Assembly (NCBI GenBank): GCA_913778455.1
Contig: CAJYVK010000344.1
Span: 1 to 64,000, forward strand
Direction: 5' to 3'
DNA: 64,000 bases
Source of the DNA: an uncultured Hymenobacter sp.
GTDB taxonomy: Bacteria; Bacteroidota; Bacteroidia; Cytophagales; Hymenobacteraceae
Under the pieces are notes generated by a model. That model worked only from the letters and a program-made list of their open reading frames with translations, had not been told where the DNA came from and searched no databases. Below are positions 36,330-44,430 of the stretch, in pieces (position 1 is the stretch's first letter; every line of letters begins with the position of its first letter). The position numbers and the translations under genes are program-made.

Positions 36330-36527
36330 ACCGCAGATTCAACGGATTTAACGGATTGCGCAGATACGCCCGCCAGCCTGCGGCGGCGGGCTGACTATCT
36401 GAACACAAAAAAGGCTACCCAATCGGGTAGCCTTTTTTGCTGATTATCGCATCCAATTAGTCAGCCCGCCGCCGCAGGCTGGCGGGCGTATCTGCGCAAT
36501 CCGTTAAATCCGTTGAATCTGCGGTCT
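36328..36527. repeat. 200-bp nested palindrome with 70-bp perfect arms
   Basis: Arms 36328-36397 and 36458-36527 are perfect reverse complements over 70 bp. The 60 bp between them hold a standard terminator. The left arm begins inside the ahcY stop codon; the right arm encodes the last residues (PQIQRI) and stop of the LLM oxidoreductase. The arm sequence contains AACGGATTTAACGGATT, a phrase I associate with dispersed intergenic repeats in Bacteroidota. Two inverted copies of such a repeat are the likely origin. Confidence 0.92.
36407..36438. terminator. bidirectional intrinsic terminator inside the palindrome
   Basis: AAAAAAGGCTACCC (36407-36420) and GGGTAGCCTTTTTT (36425-36438) form a 14-bp stem with an AATC loop. 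It serves the convergent ahcY and LLM genes. Confidence 0.92.
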
Positions 36528-37529
36528 TACTTGTTGGCCAAATAGCTCCGTGGAGCGTAAGACGGCTTCGTGGGGCATGCCTTCGAGCATGAGCTGGCCG
36601 ATGAAGCGCGTGTTGCCAAACAGTCGGCTGAGGTAAATCAGCTTGTCGATAATCTGCTGCGGTGTACCCACGAACAGCGGTCCTTCCGGTCCACAGAGAT
36701 AGTCGAACTGCTGGCGCGTCATGGGGCGCCAGCCGCGCTCACGGCCGATGCGATTCATGGTAAGCGAGTAAGCTGGGAAAAACTCGTCGGCAGCCTGTTT
36801 GGCAGTTTCCGCCAAGTGGAAGTGGCAGTTGATGCACAGCGGCAGCGCCGCCGCATTGTGCCCGGCCTGCTGAGCGGCCTGGCGGAAGATGTCGGCAAAT
36901 CCCACGTACTGCGCCGGAGCACCGCCCAGAATAGCAATGGTTAACCCCAGGCCAAGCGAGCCCGCCCGTGCTGCCGAGGCCGGCGTACCGCCCACCCCAA
37001 TCCAGATGGGCAGCTTGGGCTGCACTGGGCGTGGGTACACGCCCCGGCCCGCGATGGCTGGCCGGTGCTTACCCTTCCAGGTGACGACCTCGTTATCGTT
37101 GAGGGTAAGCAGCAGCCCGAGCTTTTCGGCGTACAGCTCATCGTAGTCGTTCAGGTTTTGCCCAAACAGCGGAAACGACTCCGTAAATGACCCGCGCCCG
37201 GCGATAATCTCGGCCCGCCCGTTCGAAAGCAAGTCTAGCGTGGCGAAATTCTGAAACGTCCGCACCGGGTCGGTCGAGCTCAATACCGTAACCGCGCTGG
37301 TGAGCCGCAGCCGTTGGGTAACGGCCGCCACGGCCCCCAGTACTACTTCGGGCGCCGATACCACGTAGTCGGCCCGGTGGTGCTCACCAATGGCTAACAC
37401 GTCGAGCCCGACCTCGTCAGCGCGGCGGCCCAAAGCCACGAGTTCCTGCGTGCGCTGGGCCGCGGCGCGATCGCCGCCGGCTACGTGGGCGGGGGCGACT
37501 TCCCCAAATGAGCTGATTCCTAATTCCAT
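36504..37529 (-). CDS. LLM class flavin-dependent oxidoreductase
   Basis: A 341-residue TIM-barrel protein of the luciferase-like monooxygenase superfamily, probably using reduced FMN. Motifs include ELVALGRRADEVGLDVLAIGEHH, the RLRLTSAVTVLSSTDPVRTFQ region, and PIWIGVGGTPASAARAGSLG (about 175-194). The substrate is unknown. The final residues PQIQRI are supplied by a dispersed repeat, which suggests that the original C-terminus was replaced or extended. Confidence 0.9.
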   Translation of the reverse strand: MELGISSFGEVAPAHVAGGDRAAAQRTQELVALGRRADEVGLDVLAIGEHHRADYVVSAPEVVLGAVAAVTQRLRLTSAVTVLSSTDPVRTFQNFATLDLLSNGRAEIIAGRGSFTESFPLFGQNLNDYDELYAEKLGLLLTLNDNEVVTWKGKHRPAIAGRGVYPRPVQPKLPIWIGVGGTPASAARAGSLGLGLTIAILGGAPAQYVGFADIFRQAAQQAGHNAAALPLCINCHFHLAETAKQAADEFFPAYSLTMNRIGRERGWRPMTRQQFDYLCGPEGPLFVGTPQQIIDKLIYLSRLFGNTRFIGQLMLEGMPHEAVLRSTELFGQQVRPQIQRI

Positions 37530-37562
37530 AAATCGTGAGTTGAGTCGGTGCTAATCGGGCTG

Positions 37563-37570
37563 CAAAGGTA
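37563..37570 (-). promoter_or_regulatory. candidate -7 element for the LLM gene
   Basis: TACCTTTG on the minus strand, 33 bp before the start codon. No TTG stands at the expected distance. Confidence 0.35.
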
Positions 37571-37605
37571 AGCATGCGGTGCTCAATTAATGTACCAACA
37601 TCAAT

Positions 37606-38475
37606 TTAATCCAGGAAGTTTGTCTTGGTCAATTGCTCGCTGATTTTCCAGAGCCGCTTGTTGTTGGCCGGCGTGTTGAAGCTACTCTTCACCGGCTCTG
37701 GCTTTTTCTTGCTGAAAAAGCCTCCACTCACGTTTGCCACGCTGGGGTCAGTAGCTAGAAAAAGGCTGGTTTGTGCGCCCTTCTCGGGCGAGATCATAAA
37801 GGGTCGGGCTAGGCCGAGTGCAAACCCAACGAAACCGCCCGTCTGCTGGCCGTAGCCGGTAGCTACCGCGCCGGGGTGCAGGCAGTTGGTAGTCACGTTG
37901 GTAATGCCGTGCGCCCGCAGGCGCTGAGCCAGCTCCTGGGTGAACATAATGTTCCAGAGCTTAGTGTTGCCGTATTCCCACACCGGGCTGTACTCGCGCT
38001 CCGACTGCAAGTCATCGAGCGTGGGCTTGCTGAAGCGATAAGCCATCGACGCCACGTTGACGATGCGAGCCGCCGGGCTTTTTTGCAGCAGGTCGAGTAG
38101 GAGGCTGGTCAACAAAAAAGGCCCCAGGTGGTTGGTGGCCAGCGTCATCTCGTAACCGTCGGCCGAAAGCTCGCGCTCAGCTCCAAACATCAGGCCGGCG
38201 TTATTGACCAGCACGTCGAGCCGGGGGTATTTATCGTGCAGCTGGGCCGCTACGTCGCGCACCTGCTGCATTACCGAAAGGTCAGCCAGCACGACATCAA
38301 CCTGCTGATTACCCGTCGTGGCGATGATTTCCTGCCGCGTGCGCTCGGCCTTCTGGCGGTTGCGGGCCAGAATGATGACGTGCGCACCCTGCCGGGCCAG
38401 TTCGCGGGCCGTGACTTCACCGATACCCGACGTGGCGCCGGTCACGAGAATTAGTTTACCTTGTATGTCAGCCAT
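37606..38475 (-). CDS. short-chain dehydrogenase/reductase
   Basis: A 289-residue classical SDR, closest in style to retinol-dehydrogenase-like members. The cofactor motif is TGATSGIGE (13-21), NNAGLMFG follows strand 4 (about 90-97), the catalytic Ser lies in VNVASMAYRF and the Tyr-Lys pair in YGNTK (about 168-172). The substrate cannot be inferred. Neighbouring genes are unrelated. Confidence 0.92.
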   Translation of the reverse strand: MADIQGKLILVTGATSGIGEVTARELARQGAHVIILARNRQKAERTRQEIIATTGNQQVDVVLADLSVMQQVRDVAAQLHDKYPRLDVLVNNAGLMFGAERELSADGYEMTLATNHLGPFLLTSLLLDLLQKSPAARIVNVASMAYRFSKPTLDDLQSEREYSPVWEYGNTKLWNIMFTQELAQRLRAHGITNVTTNCLHPGAVATGYGQQTGGFVGFALGLARPFMISPEKGAQTSLFLATDPSVANVSGGFFSKKKPEPVKSSFNTPANNKRLWKISEQLTKTNFLD

Positions 38476-38534
38476 TAGGAAAGGGGAAATAAACGCGGCT
38501 ATACGCAGATTCGCCCTGAATGATAGCCCGCTGG

Positions 38535-39338
38535 CTAGCGGCGTGACGCTGATTTAGGCTTTGGCAGAGCTGCCAGATAAGGTAGCACGTAGCGGTTAGC
38601 CGGAAAAAGCTTCAGTGTGCGTTGGCCATAGTAGCGGCACAAGGCTGGTCGGTGTAATTCATAAAAAGCCTCCGTGAGATAACCCAGCGCCTGTTCCAGC
38701 AGCAACGGATGACTGGTATACAGGTCGCCGCTGCTGGCTAGGGATTGCTCGATGCACAAAGCGGCGACTTCCCACTGCCCTTGGTCGAGGCACAGGGTGC
38801 CAAACTTCCAGTAAGACTCCGTAAACCAGCAATCAACGGCTAGCTCAGTAGGTGCGCTCTTGTATTGCGCGTCTAGCAATCGAAACAAGGCTAGGTAGGC
38901 GGTGTAGCTCTGCGGCTTTGTTTCCTGTATCTGGTATAAAGCTCTCGCGTAAGCGTTAAGTAAGAAGGCGTTATCAGGTTCTTTGGCGATAGCTTCGCGC
39001 AGTAAGCCGGCCGCCTCCGAGAAACGACCGGCATCGTAGGCTGCCTCAGATGCGGCTAGGTCGGTGCCGTAGTACGCCGACCGGATAGCCGGCATGGGCT
39101 GGGTGTGCGCCACCACCATGCCCTGATTAATGACCGTGCCCGGTGCCAGCGAATCGATGGCGCTATCGGTATGCAGCAGTGTGAGGTACTGAACCCGCTG
39201 TGGCAAAGCACAATCTGGCCCTCGAAAACAATATCCGTCCAATTGCACACCCCGGGCCGATTTGATAGCCGTTTGCCCAAAAGAGAAGAGCGGAAGCAGC
39301 TCTAGAGTAGTCAATAAGAATAGAATGCTGCGCAGCAT
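38535..39338 (-). CDS. secreted TPR-like protein of unknown function
   Basis: A 267-residue protein with a signal peptide (1-21, ending SFGQ). Residues about 95-265 contain TPR-like helices (AAYDAGRFSEAAGLLREAIA, FLLNAYARALYQ, then CRYYGQRTLKLFPANRYVL). The N-terminal part has a Cys pair (GYCFRGPDCALP). It is probably periplasmic and may bind peptides or proteins. No family name is recognised. It is divergent from the glycosyltransferase pair. Confidence 0.72.
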   Translation of the reverse strand: MLRSILFLLTTLELLPLFSFGQTAIKSARGVQLDGYCFRGPDCALPQRVQYLTLLHTDSAIDSLAPGTVINQGMVVAHTQPMPAIRSAYYGTDLAASEAAYDAGRFSEAAGLLREAIAKEPDNAFLLNAYARALYQIQETKPQSYTAYLALFRLLDAQYKSAPTELAVDCWFTESYWKFGTLCLDQGQWEVAALCIEQSLASSGDLYTSHPLLLEQALGYLTEAFYELHRPALCRYYGQRTLKLFPANRYVLPYLAALPKPKSASRR

Positions 39339-39410
39339 GTGACAGTAGCGTTTAGGTGAACAAAAAAGCGCGGCGAAAGCTACGCTACGTCTGCTTCTGT
39401 AGCCCTAATC

Positions 39411-39418
39411 TACTTTTG
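39411..39418 (+). promoter_or_regulatory. candidate -7 element for the glycosyltransferase pair
   Basis: TACTTTTG, 42 bp before the start codon at 39461. No TTG is found at -33. Confidence 0.4.
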
Positions 39419-39460
39419 CACTACTCCTAGCCAGTCCTAGCCAGCCGCTTTTATTTCAGA

Positions 39461-40228
39461 ATGGTCCTGCTCTCCGTCGTCATTATCACCTTTAATGAGG
39501 AGGCCAACATTGCCCGCTGCCTCCAGGCGCTGGGCGACGTGGCCGACGAGATACTAGTAGTCGATTCCTTCTCCGCCGACAACACGGTAGCCATCTGCCA
39601 GGCGCACGGCGCCCGGGTGGTGCAAAACGCCTTCGCTGGCTACGTCGAGCAAAAAAACTTCGCCACCGACCAGGCCCGCTTCGACCATGTGTTGCAGCTC
39701 GATGCCGACGAAGTCCTTACCGACGAGCTGCGTCGGAGTATCCAGCAGGTGAAAGCCAACTGGCAGCACGCCGCTTACGCGCTGGCCCGCCTCACCAATT
39801 ACTGCGGCACCTGGGTGCGCCACGGCGGCTGGTACCCCGACCGCAAGCTGCGCCTCTACGACCGCCGCCTGGGCCGCTGGGAGGGCCTGCTGTTGCACGA
39901 GCACTACGAGGTGCAGCCCGGCCAGACTACCGGCCAGCTCGCTGGCGATGCCCTGCACTACTCGTATCACTCCATTGCCCAGCACATCAGTCAACTCAAT
40001 AAATTCACGAGCATTACCGCCCAGGAGCGGGCGTTGAAGGGTAAAACGCGGGTGACAGTTTTCCATCTGGTCGTGAAGCCCCTGTGGAAGTTCGTGCACG
40101 GCTACGTGTTCCGGCTGGGCTTTTTGGATGGCTTCGCTGGCCTGAGCATCGCCGCCATCTCCGCTGCCGGCGTCTTTCTGAAATTCGCCAAGCTCAAAAC
40201 CGGCACCCAAAACGCGCCCACTGCATGA
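39461..40228 (+). CDS. family 2 glycosyltransferase (LPS core WaaE/KdtX-like)
   Basis: A 255-residue GT-A enzyme. Sequence signs are VVIITFNEEANIARCL (about 5-20), VVDSFSADNTVAIC, the DxD-type metal motif QLDADEVL (about 79-86) and GGWYPDRKLRLYDR (about 125-138). A C-terminal amphipathic or membrane-near segment is seen (FRLGFLDGFAGLSIAAISAAGVFL). This pattern matches the beta-1,4-glucosyltransferases that modify the LPS inner core. It overlaps the next gene by 4 bp (ATGA), pointing to a joint role in lipopolysaccharide synthesis. Confidence 0.9.
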   Translation: MVLLSVVIITFNEEANIARCLQALGDVADEILVVDSFSADNTVAICQAHGARVVQNAFAGYVEQKNFATDQARFDHVLQLDADEVLTDELRRSIQQVKANWQHAAYALARLTNYCGTWVRHGGWYPDRKLRLYDRRLGRWEGLLLHEHYEVQPGQTTGQLAGDALHYSYHSIAQHISQLNKFTSITAQERALKGKTRVTVFHLVVKPLWKFVHGYVFRLGFLDGFAGLSIAAISAAGVFLKFAKLKTGTQNAPTA

Positions 40229-41256
40229 GCCAGCCTACCTTCCTCGTTTCCCGCACCGATGCCATCGGCGACGTAGTGCTTACGCTGCCCGTGGCGGGCT
40301 GGCTCAAGCAGCAGCACCCGGGCTGCCGGGTGGTGCTCATTGGGCGGCGCTACACCGCCGCCGTGGCCGCCGCCTGCCCCTGGGTCGATGAGTTTTTGGA
40401 GTACGACGAAAAGCAACCCGCTTTCCTGCTGGCCCAGCTGCGTAGCTACGCGGCGGCGGCTATCGTCCACGTTTTCCCCAATAAGCTGCTGGCCCGCCTG
40501 GCTAAGGAGGCGAAGATTCCGGTGCGCATTGGTACCCGCAACCGGCTGTTTCATTGGCTTACCTGCAACCGGCTCGTGGCCCTCAGTCGTCGTCACTCGC
40601 CCCTGCACGAGGCGCAGCTCAACTTGCAGCTGCTCGCCCCGCTGGGCTACCGCCAGCCGCTGGCACTGCCCGAGGTGGCCCCCCTGGTGCGTCTGCAAGC
40701 GGCCGGGCCGCTCCGGGCGGAGTTTCAGCAATTACTGGCGGTGCGCCAGCCGGGCCAACTCAATGTCGTGCTGCACCCGCGCAGCCGGGGCAGCGCCCGT
40801 GAGTGGGGCTCGGCGCACTTTGGTCAGCTAGCTCAACTGCTACACGCGGCGGGCCACCGGGTATTCATCAGCGGTACGGCGGCGGAAGGGGAGGAGCTAG
40901 CTGACTGGCTTCGGGAGAATGCCGCCTTCATCGCTGCTGACCTCACCGGCCAGTTGGAGCTGCCCGAGTTCATCGCTTTCATCGCTGCGGCCGACGGGCT
41001 AGTGGCTGGTAGTACCGGTCCGCTGCACCTTGCCGCCGCGCTGGGCCGCCACGCGCTGGGGTTGTACCCGCCCATCCGGCCCATGCATCCCGGCCGCTGG
41101 GCACCGCTGGGCACGCACGCTGAGTACCTGGTTTTCGACCGGCCCGACTGCCAGGATTGTCGCGCTCAGCCCGCCGCCTGCACCTGCATCAAGGCCATCG
41201 CGGCGGCCGAAGTAGCCGCCCGCATAGCCCGCTGGCAGCCACTTGAGGCAACCTAG
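40225..41256 (+). CDS. family 9 glycosyltransferase (heptosyltransferase-like)
   Basis: A 343-residue GT-B enzyme starting at the ATG at 40225 (MSQPTFLVSRTDAIGDVVLTLP), which overlaps the preceding stop. N-terminal RTDAIGD is the GT9 acceptor-side motif. The C-terminal part has LHPRSRGSAREW and ADGLVAGSTGPLHLAAALG (about 251-269), the sugar-nucleotide site. It transfers a heptose or similar sugar to LPS core. A Cys-rich segment near the end (DCQDCRAQPAACTC) is unusual and may bind metal or form disulfides. Confidence 0.9.
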   Translation: MSQPTFLVSRTDAIGDVVLTLPVAGWLKQQHPGCRVVLIGRRYTAAVAAACPWVDEFLEYDEKQPAFLLAQLRSYAAAAIVHVFPNKLLARLAKEAKIPVRIGTRNRLFHWLTCNRLVALSRRHSPLHEAQLNLQLLAPLGYRQPLALPEVAPLVRLQAAGPLRAEFQQLLAVRQPGQLNVVLHPRSRGSAREWGSAHFGQLAQLLHAAGHRVFISGTAAEGEELADWLRENAAFIAADLTGQLELPEFIAFIAAADGLVAGSTGPLHLAAALGRHALGLYPPIRPMHPGRWAPLGTHAEYLVFDRPDCQDCRAQPAACTCIKAIAAAEVAARIARWQPLEAT

Positions 41257-41368
41257 CAGGCCCCCGCTACCGTACGTACGGTTCACGAAGCATTGGCTGA
41301 CCCGCGAAAAAGTTCCCGTAAGCGCGTTATCTGCGTGCTAAACAAGCAAATTCGCTGGCCGCCGGTCT

Positions 41369-41376
41369 TACTTTTG
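41369..41376 (+). promoter_or_regulatory. candidate -7 element for the SigR-like operon
   Basis: TACTTTTG, 40 bp before the sigma start. The -33 region reads ATTCG rather than TTTG, so recognition may differ from the housekeeping promoter. Confidence 0.4.
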
Positions 41377-41416
41377 CCCGGCTCCCGACTTTATTACCTG
41401 CCCTACCTACCCTATT

Positions 41417-42067
41417 ATGAGTGACTCTCCCGAACGGGTGAAGCTGAGCAAAGAGGAAAAAGACCGGCGCTTTCAAGCCGAGCTGATGCCGGTGCTCGAC
41501 CCGCTCTACAACTTCGCTTATCGCCTTACGCTCGACGAAGACGATGCCAATGACTTAGTGCAGGAAACCTACCTCAAGGCGTACCGCTTTTTCGAGTATT
41601 TCGAGCCTGGCACCAACGCCAAGGCTTGGCTTTTCCGCATCCTGAAAAACTCGTTCATCAACGATTTTCGGAAGAAAAGCAAGCAGCCGGCTAAAGTTGA
41701 TTACAGCGAAGTTGAAGGATATTATAACCCCGATGAAGTAGAGGGCGACGCCGATACCGGTGCCTCCTCTTCCGACCTGCGTCAGCAGTCTTCGCGCGAC
41801 CTCATTGGCGATGAGGTAGCTAGTGCGTTGAACTCGCTACCCGTTGATTTTCGGACGGTTATCATTCTCTGCGACCTCGAAGGCTTCACCTACGAGGAGA
41901 TGGCCAAAGTGCTCGATATTCCCATCGGTACGGTGCGCTCACGCCTGCACCGGGCTCGCAATTTCCTCAAGGATAAGCTCGAAAAATACGCCTCTTCGAT
42001 GGGCTACGGGAACGATGCGGCCGGGGGTGCCGTTGATGCCGCCGAACCCGAAGATGACAATCGGTAA
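41417..42067 (+). CDS. ECF sigma factor, SigR/SigH-like
   Basis: A 216-residue protein. Region 2 is at about 25-95 (PLYNFAYRLTLDEDDANDLV, ETYLKAYRFFEYFEPGTNAK, AWLFRILKNSFINDFRKKSK). Region 4 is at about 135-190 (LPVDFRTVIILCDLEGFTYE, then IPIGTVRSRLHRAR). The region 2 wording closely follows actinobacterial SigR, which answers thiol-oxidising stress. A 40-residue acidic linker (PDEVEGDADTG) separates the regions. The next gene encodes an RsrA-like anti-sigma candidate, so oxidative or thiol stress control is a reasonable inference. Confidence 0.9.
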   Translation: MSDSPERVKLSKEEKDRRFQAELMPVLDPLYNFAYRLTLDEDDANDLVQETYLKAYRFFEYFEPGTNAKAWLFRILKNSFINDFRKKSKQPAKVDYSEVEGYYNPDEVEGDADTGASSSDLRQQSSRDLIGDEVASALNSLPVDFRTVIILCDLEGFTYEEMAKVLDIPIGTVRSRLHRARNFLKDKLEKYASSMGYGNDAAGGAVDAAEPEDDNR

Positions 42068-42119
42068 TTCTTTTTCCACCATTTTAACCCCAGGCTAAGA
42101 CCCTGTTCCCGTTTCGCCC

Positions 42120-42416
42120 ATGGAAGCTACCGCTACTACAACCAACCTGTCGGCTCCCCTTGCCTCGCCCCTGGCCAGTGTCCCCGACTGCGACCGCGTG
42201 AACATTGTACTTGACCAGCTTCTCGATGGACGGGTCCTGACGGAAGAAGATGAGGATTACCTCATTCATCATGGCGATGATTGCTCGCCCTGCTTCGACG
42301 ACATCAAGAAGCAGCAGTTTTTTATCAGCTTTCTGAACCAGAAAGTAGGCCGCCAGGCTGCTCCCTCCGGTCTGCCGCACGCCATCATGGCGCGATTGCA
42401 CGCCGAAATAGCCTAG
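42120..42416 (+). CDS. RsrA-like zinc-binding anti-sigma factor
   Basis: A 98-residue soluble protein, 52 bp after the sigma gene. It carries His51-X3-Cys55-X2-Cys58 and an earlier Cys24, the same spacing pattern as the zinc-binding anti-sigma factor RsrA. In RsrA, oxidation of these cysteines frees zinc and releases SigR. No membrane helix is present. I infer that this protein holds the 41417 sigma factor until thiol stress. The alternative is a zf-HC2-type anti-sigma factor with another signal. Confidence 0.78.
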   Translation: MEATATTTNLSAPLASPLASVPDCDRVNIVLDQLLDGRVLTEEDEDYLIHHGDDCSPCFDDIKKQQFFISFLNQKVGRQAAPSGLPHAIMARLHAEIA

Positions 42417-42428
42417 CTTTGTAGCCCT

Positions 42429-43019
42429 ATGCAGGGCAAAATCATTGTATTCTCGGCGCCTTCGGGCGCGGGCAAAACGACTATCGTGCACCGGCTCATG
42501 GAGTTAATCCCCGAGCTGAGCTTTTCCATCTCGGCCTGTACCCGCGACCGTCGGGGGCGCGCCGAGGTCAATGGCAAGGACTACCACTTCATTTCGGTGG
42601 CGGATTTTCAAGATAAAATTCGCCACGATGAATTTGTGGAGTGGGAGGAGGTGTACGAAGGTGCGTTCTACGGCACGCTCAAATCGGAAATCGAGCGCAT
42701 CTGGGCCAGCGGCAAGCACGCCATCCTCGACGTGGACGTAAAAGGCGGTCTCAGCATCAAGCAGTTCTATAAGGACCGGGCGCTGGCCATCTTCGTTCGT
42801 CCGCCTTCCATTGAGGCGCTGGCCCAACGCCTTACGGCGCGGAACACCGATTCTTCTTCCAGCATCTCGTCACGGGTGTACAAGGCCACGTTTGAGCTAG
42901 CCTTTGAGGATAAGTTCGACGTAGCCGTAGTCAACGATAACTTGGAGGAAGCCGTGGCCCACGCCGAAAAGCTGGTGCGCGACTTTATTCGGGCCGACGA
43001 CAATCCCGAAGTGATATGA
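42429..43019 (+). CDS. gmk: guanylate kinase
   Basis: A 196-residue enzyme that phosphorylates GMP to GDP. P-loop SAPSGAGKTT (about 8-17), the GMP-binding SISACTRDRRGRAEVNGKDY region and the lid with TARNTDSS are present. The length is standard. It starts 12 bp after the anti-sigma gene and overlaps nadD by ATGA, so all four genes from 41417 may be one operon. A TAGCTTTG box (42414-42421) just upstream could give an extra, nearly leaderless transcript. Confidence 0.97.
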   Translation: MQGKIIVFSAPSGAGKTTIVHRLMELIPELSFSISACTRDRRGRAEVNGKDYHFISVADFQDKIRHDEFVEWEEVYEGAFYGTLKSEIERIWASGKHAILDVDVKGGLSIKQFYKDRALAIFVRPPSIEALAQRLTARNTDSSSSISSRVYKATFELAFEDKFDVAVVNDNLEEAVAHAEKLVRDFIRADDNPEVI

Positions 43020-43600
43020 CGTCGGCTTCCCGACGCGTGGGGCTGCTTTTCGGCTCCTTCAATCCCATCCACGTCGGCCACCTCATCTTGGCTGAGCATT
43101 TTGCTACGCGCACCGATTTGGCGGAAGTGTGGCTGGTCGTGTCACCCCAGAACCCTTTCAAGGTCGGTGCTGAGCTGCTGCCGGAAACCCAGCGGATGCA
43201 TTTCGTAGCGCAAGCCATTGCCGGTAATCCCCGCCTGCGAGCTGAGGCCATTGAGTTTGAACTGCCACGTCCCAGCTACACTATCGCCACGCTCGACGCC
43301 CTCCGTGTCCGTCACGCCGATACGGAGTTTGTGTTGCTGATGGGCGGTGATAATCTGCCGGGCCTGCCTCGCTGGCAGCACTCTGAGCGCCTGCTGGCCG
43401 AAACTGATATTTACGTATACCCGCGCCCTGGCACCCCGCTCCCCGATTTGACACTCTTCCCGAGGGTGCAGGTGATGCAAGCGCCGCTACTGGATATCTC
43501 GGCCACCTACGTTCGGGAGAGCCTGCGCTTGGGACAATCTATCCGCTACCTGGTGCCACCTGTTGTGGAAGAAGAACTGGCTGGCGAGCGGCCTCAGTAG
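43016..43600 (+). CDS. nadD: nicotinate-nucleotide adenylyltransferase
   Basis: A 194-residue enzyme that makes deamido-NAD from nicotinate mononucleotide and ATP. The nucleotidyltransferase motif GSFNPIHVGHL (about 12-22) with its HxGH signature is clear, and the second motif is near ISATYVRESLRLG (about 161-173). It overlaps gmk by 4 bp. Downstream is a terminator and then an island with unrelated base composition. Confidence 0.97.
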   Translation: MTSASRRVGLLFGSFNPIHVGHLILAEHFATRTDLAEVWLVVSPQNPFKVGAELLPETQRMHFVAQAIAGNPRLRAEAIEFELPRPSYTIATLDALRVRHADTEFVLLMGGDNLPGLPRWQHSERLLAETDIYVYPRPGTPLPDLTLFPRVQVMQAPLLDISATYVRESLRLGQSIRYLVPPVVEEELAGERPQ

Positions 43601-43635
43601 AAAGCCAGCCGCTCCGCCTGCCCAAAACAGTACCG

Positions 43636-43680
43636 GGAACAAAATAAAGCCCCCGCTCGGATTTTCCGGCGGGGCTTTTT
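43636..43680 (+). terminator. terminator after nadD, left copy of a 45-bp flanking element
   Basis: AAAGCCCC and GGGGCTTT form the stem, with a T-run after it. Together with the leading GGAACAA it is nearly identical (four mismatches and one gap) to the reverse complement of 45295-45339 beyond the ipt gene. Confidence 0.85.
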
Positions 43681-44430
43681 GCTTCTTGGTGGGTCTGATT
43701 AGGGTACTGAATAACTTCGGGTAGGTGGGAGCGGCTTTGATTGCATCGCGGCCTACTGCTCTAGCAAGTGGAGCTAAAAGAAAGCCTTAGACTGCCTGAA
43801 TAGCCGTGCGCTTCGGGTAGTATCCAAGGCAGCCGCTAAAAAGTGTAGTTGCGTTAGCAAACAGTACTTGGCGCTATCGAGCCTAGCGCGGCCGTTGCGG
43901 TAGCACCGCTATGAGCAGCTATGAATGCAAATCAGCTGCTCATAAAGAGGCTGAGGATATGTGCGTGGCTCAATAACGCGCCTTAAGTGGTGCATCCGCG
44001 CTACCCAAGGTGCCAGCTAGTGGGTATCGGATGCGTGCAGACGGGTGGTGTGCGTAGGTACTTGCCACGGATAGCTTGTGCCAGAGCAGCCAAGTAGTTT
44101 GTAACGTGAGGGCTAATAGGAACGGGTAGCCGACAACTTTGCGGAAAGAGGTGACCAGAAAAAGTCAGCCTTTGTATGCGGCCCCGCTGGGTAAATAGCT
44201 CATTTATATTACTGATAGGGAGGGGCTTGAATCCATAGTACTCGGTCTCCTTCAGGAGCCGGTCAGGATGGTAATGGGAACAATAGTATTCATGTTAGCA
44301 TAATCAGGTAAATCTGAATCAAAAATCAGTATAAATGTGTAATAACAAATAAATTCAAAAGGTAAGCCTTAGAATTAATAAAGATTACTTGTTACTGAGT
44401 AAATACTTGATTTTTTAAGGTTGCTTTTTT
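43681..44430. other. gene-poor region upstream of the isopentenyltransferase gene
   Basis: No coding frame over 60 codons is supported in these 750 bp. The left half is moderately GC-rich and shows the repeated phrase CTTCGGGTAG and an 11-bp palindrome. The final 150 bp are strongly AT-rich: 30 of 120 bases at 44281-44400 are G or C. That base composition is foreign to the rest of the window. It may hold the ipt promoter or decayed genes. Confidence 0.7.
43910..43944. repeat. 11-bp perfect palindrome
   Basis: TATGAGCAGCT (43910-43920) and AGCTGCTCATA (43934-43944) with a 13-nt loop. There is no T-run. It could be an operator or an RNA hairpin in the leader region of ipt, 490 bp before its start. 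Confidence 0.6.

Noticed and set aside
40900..41256. Frameshift or fusion at the Cys-rich end of the family 9 glycosyltransferase
   Set aside because: The frame is continuous with its GT9 core and stops normally; the cysteines are odd but not evidence of a broken gene.
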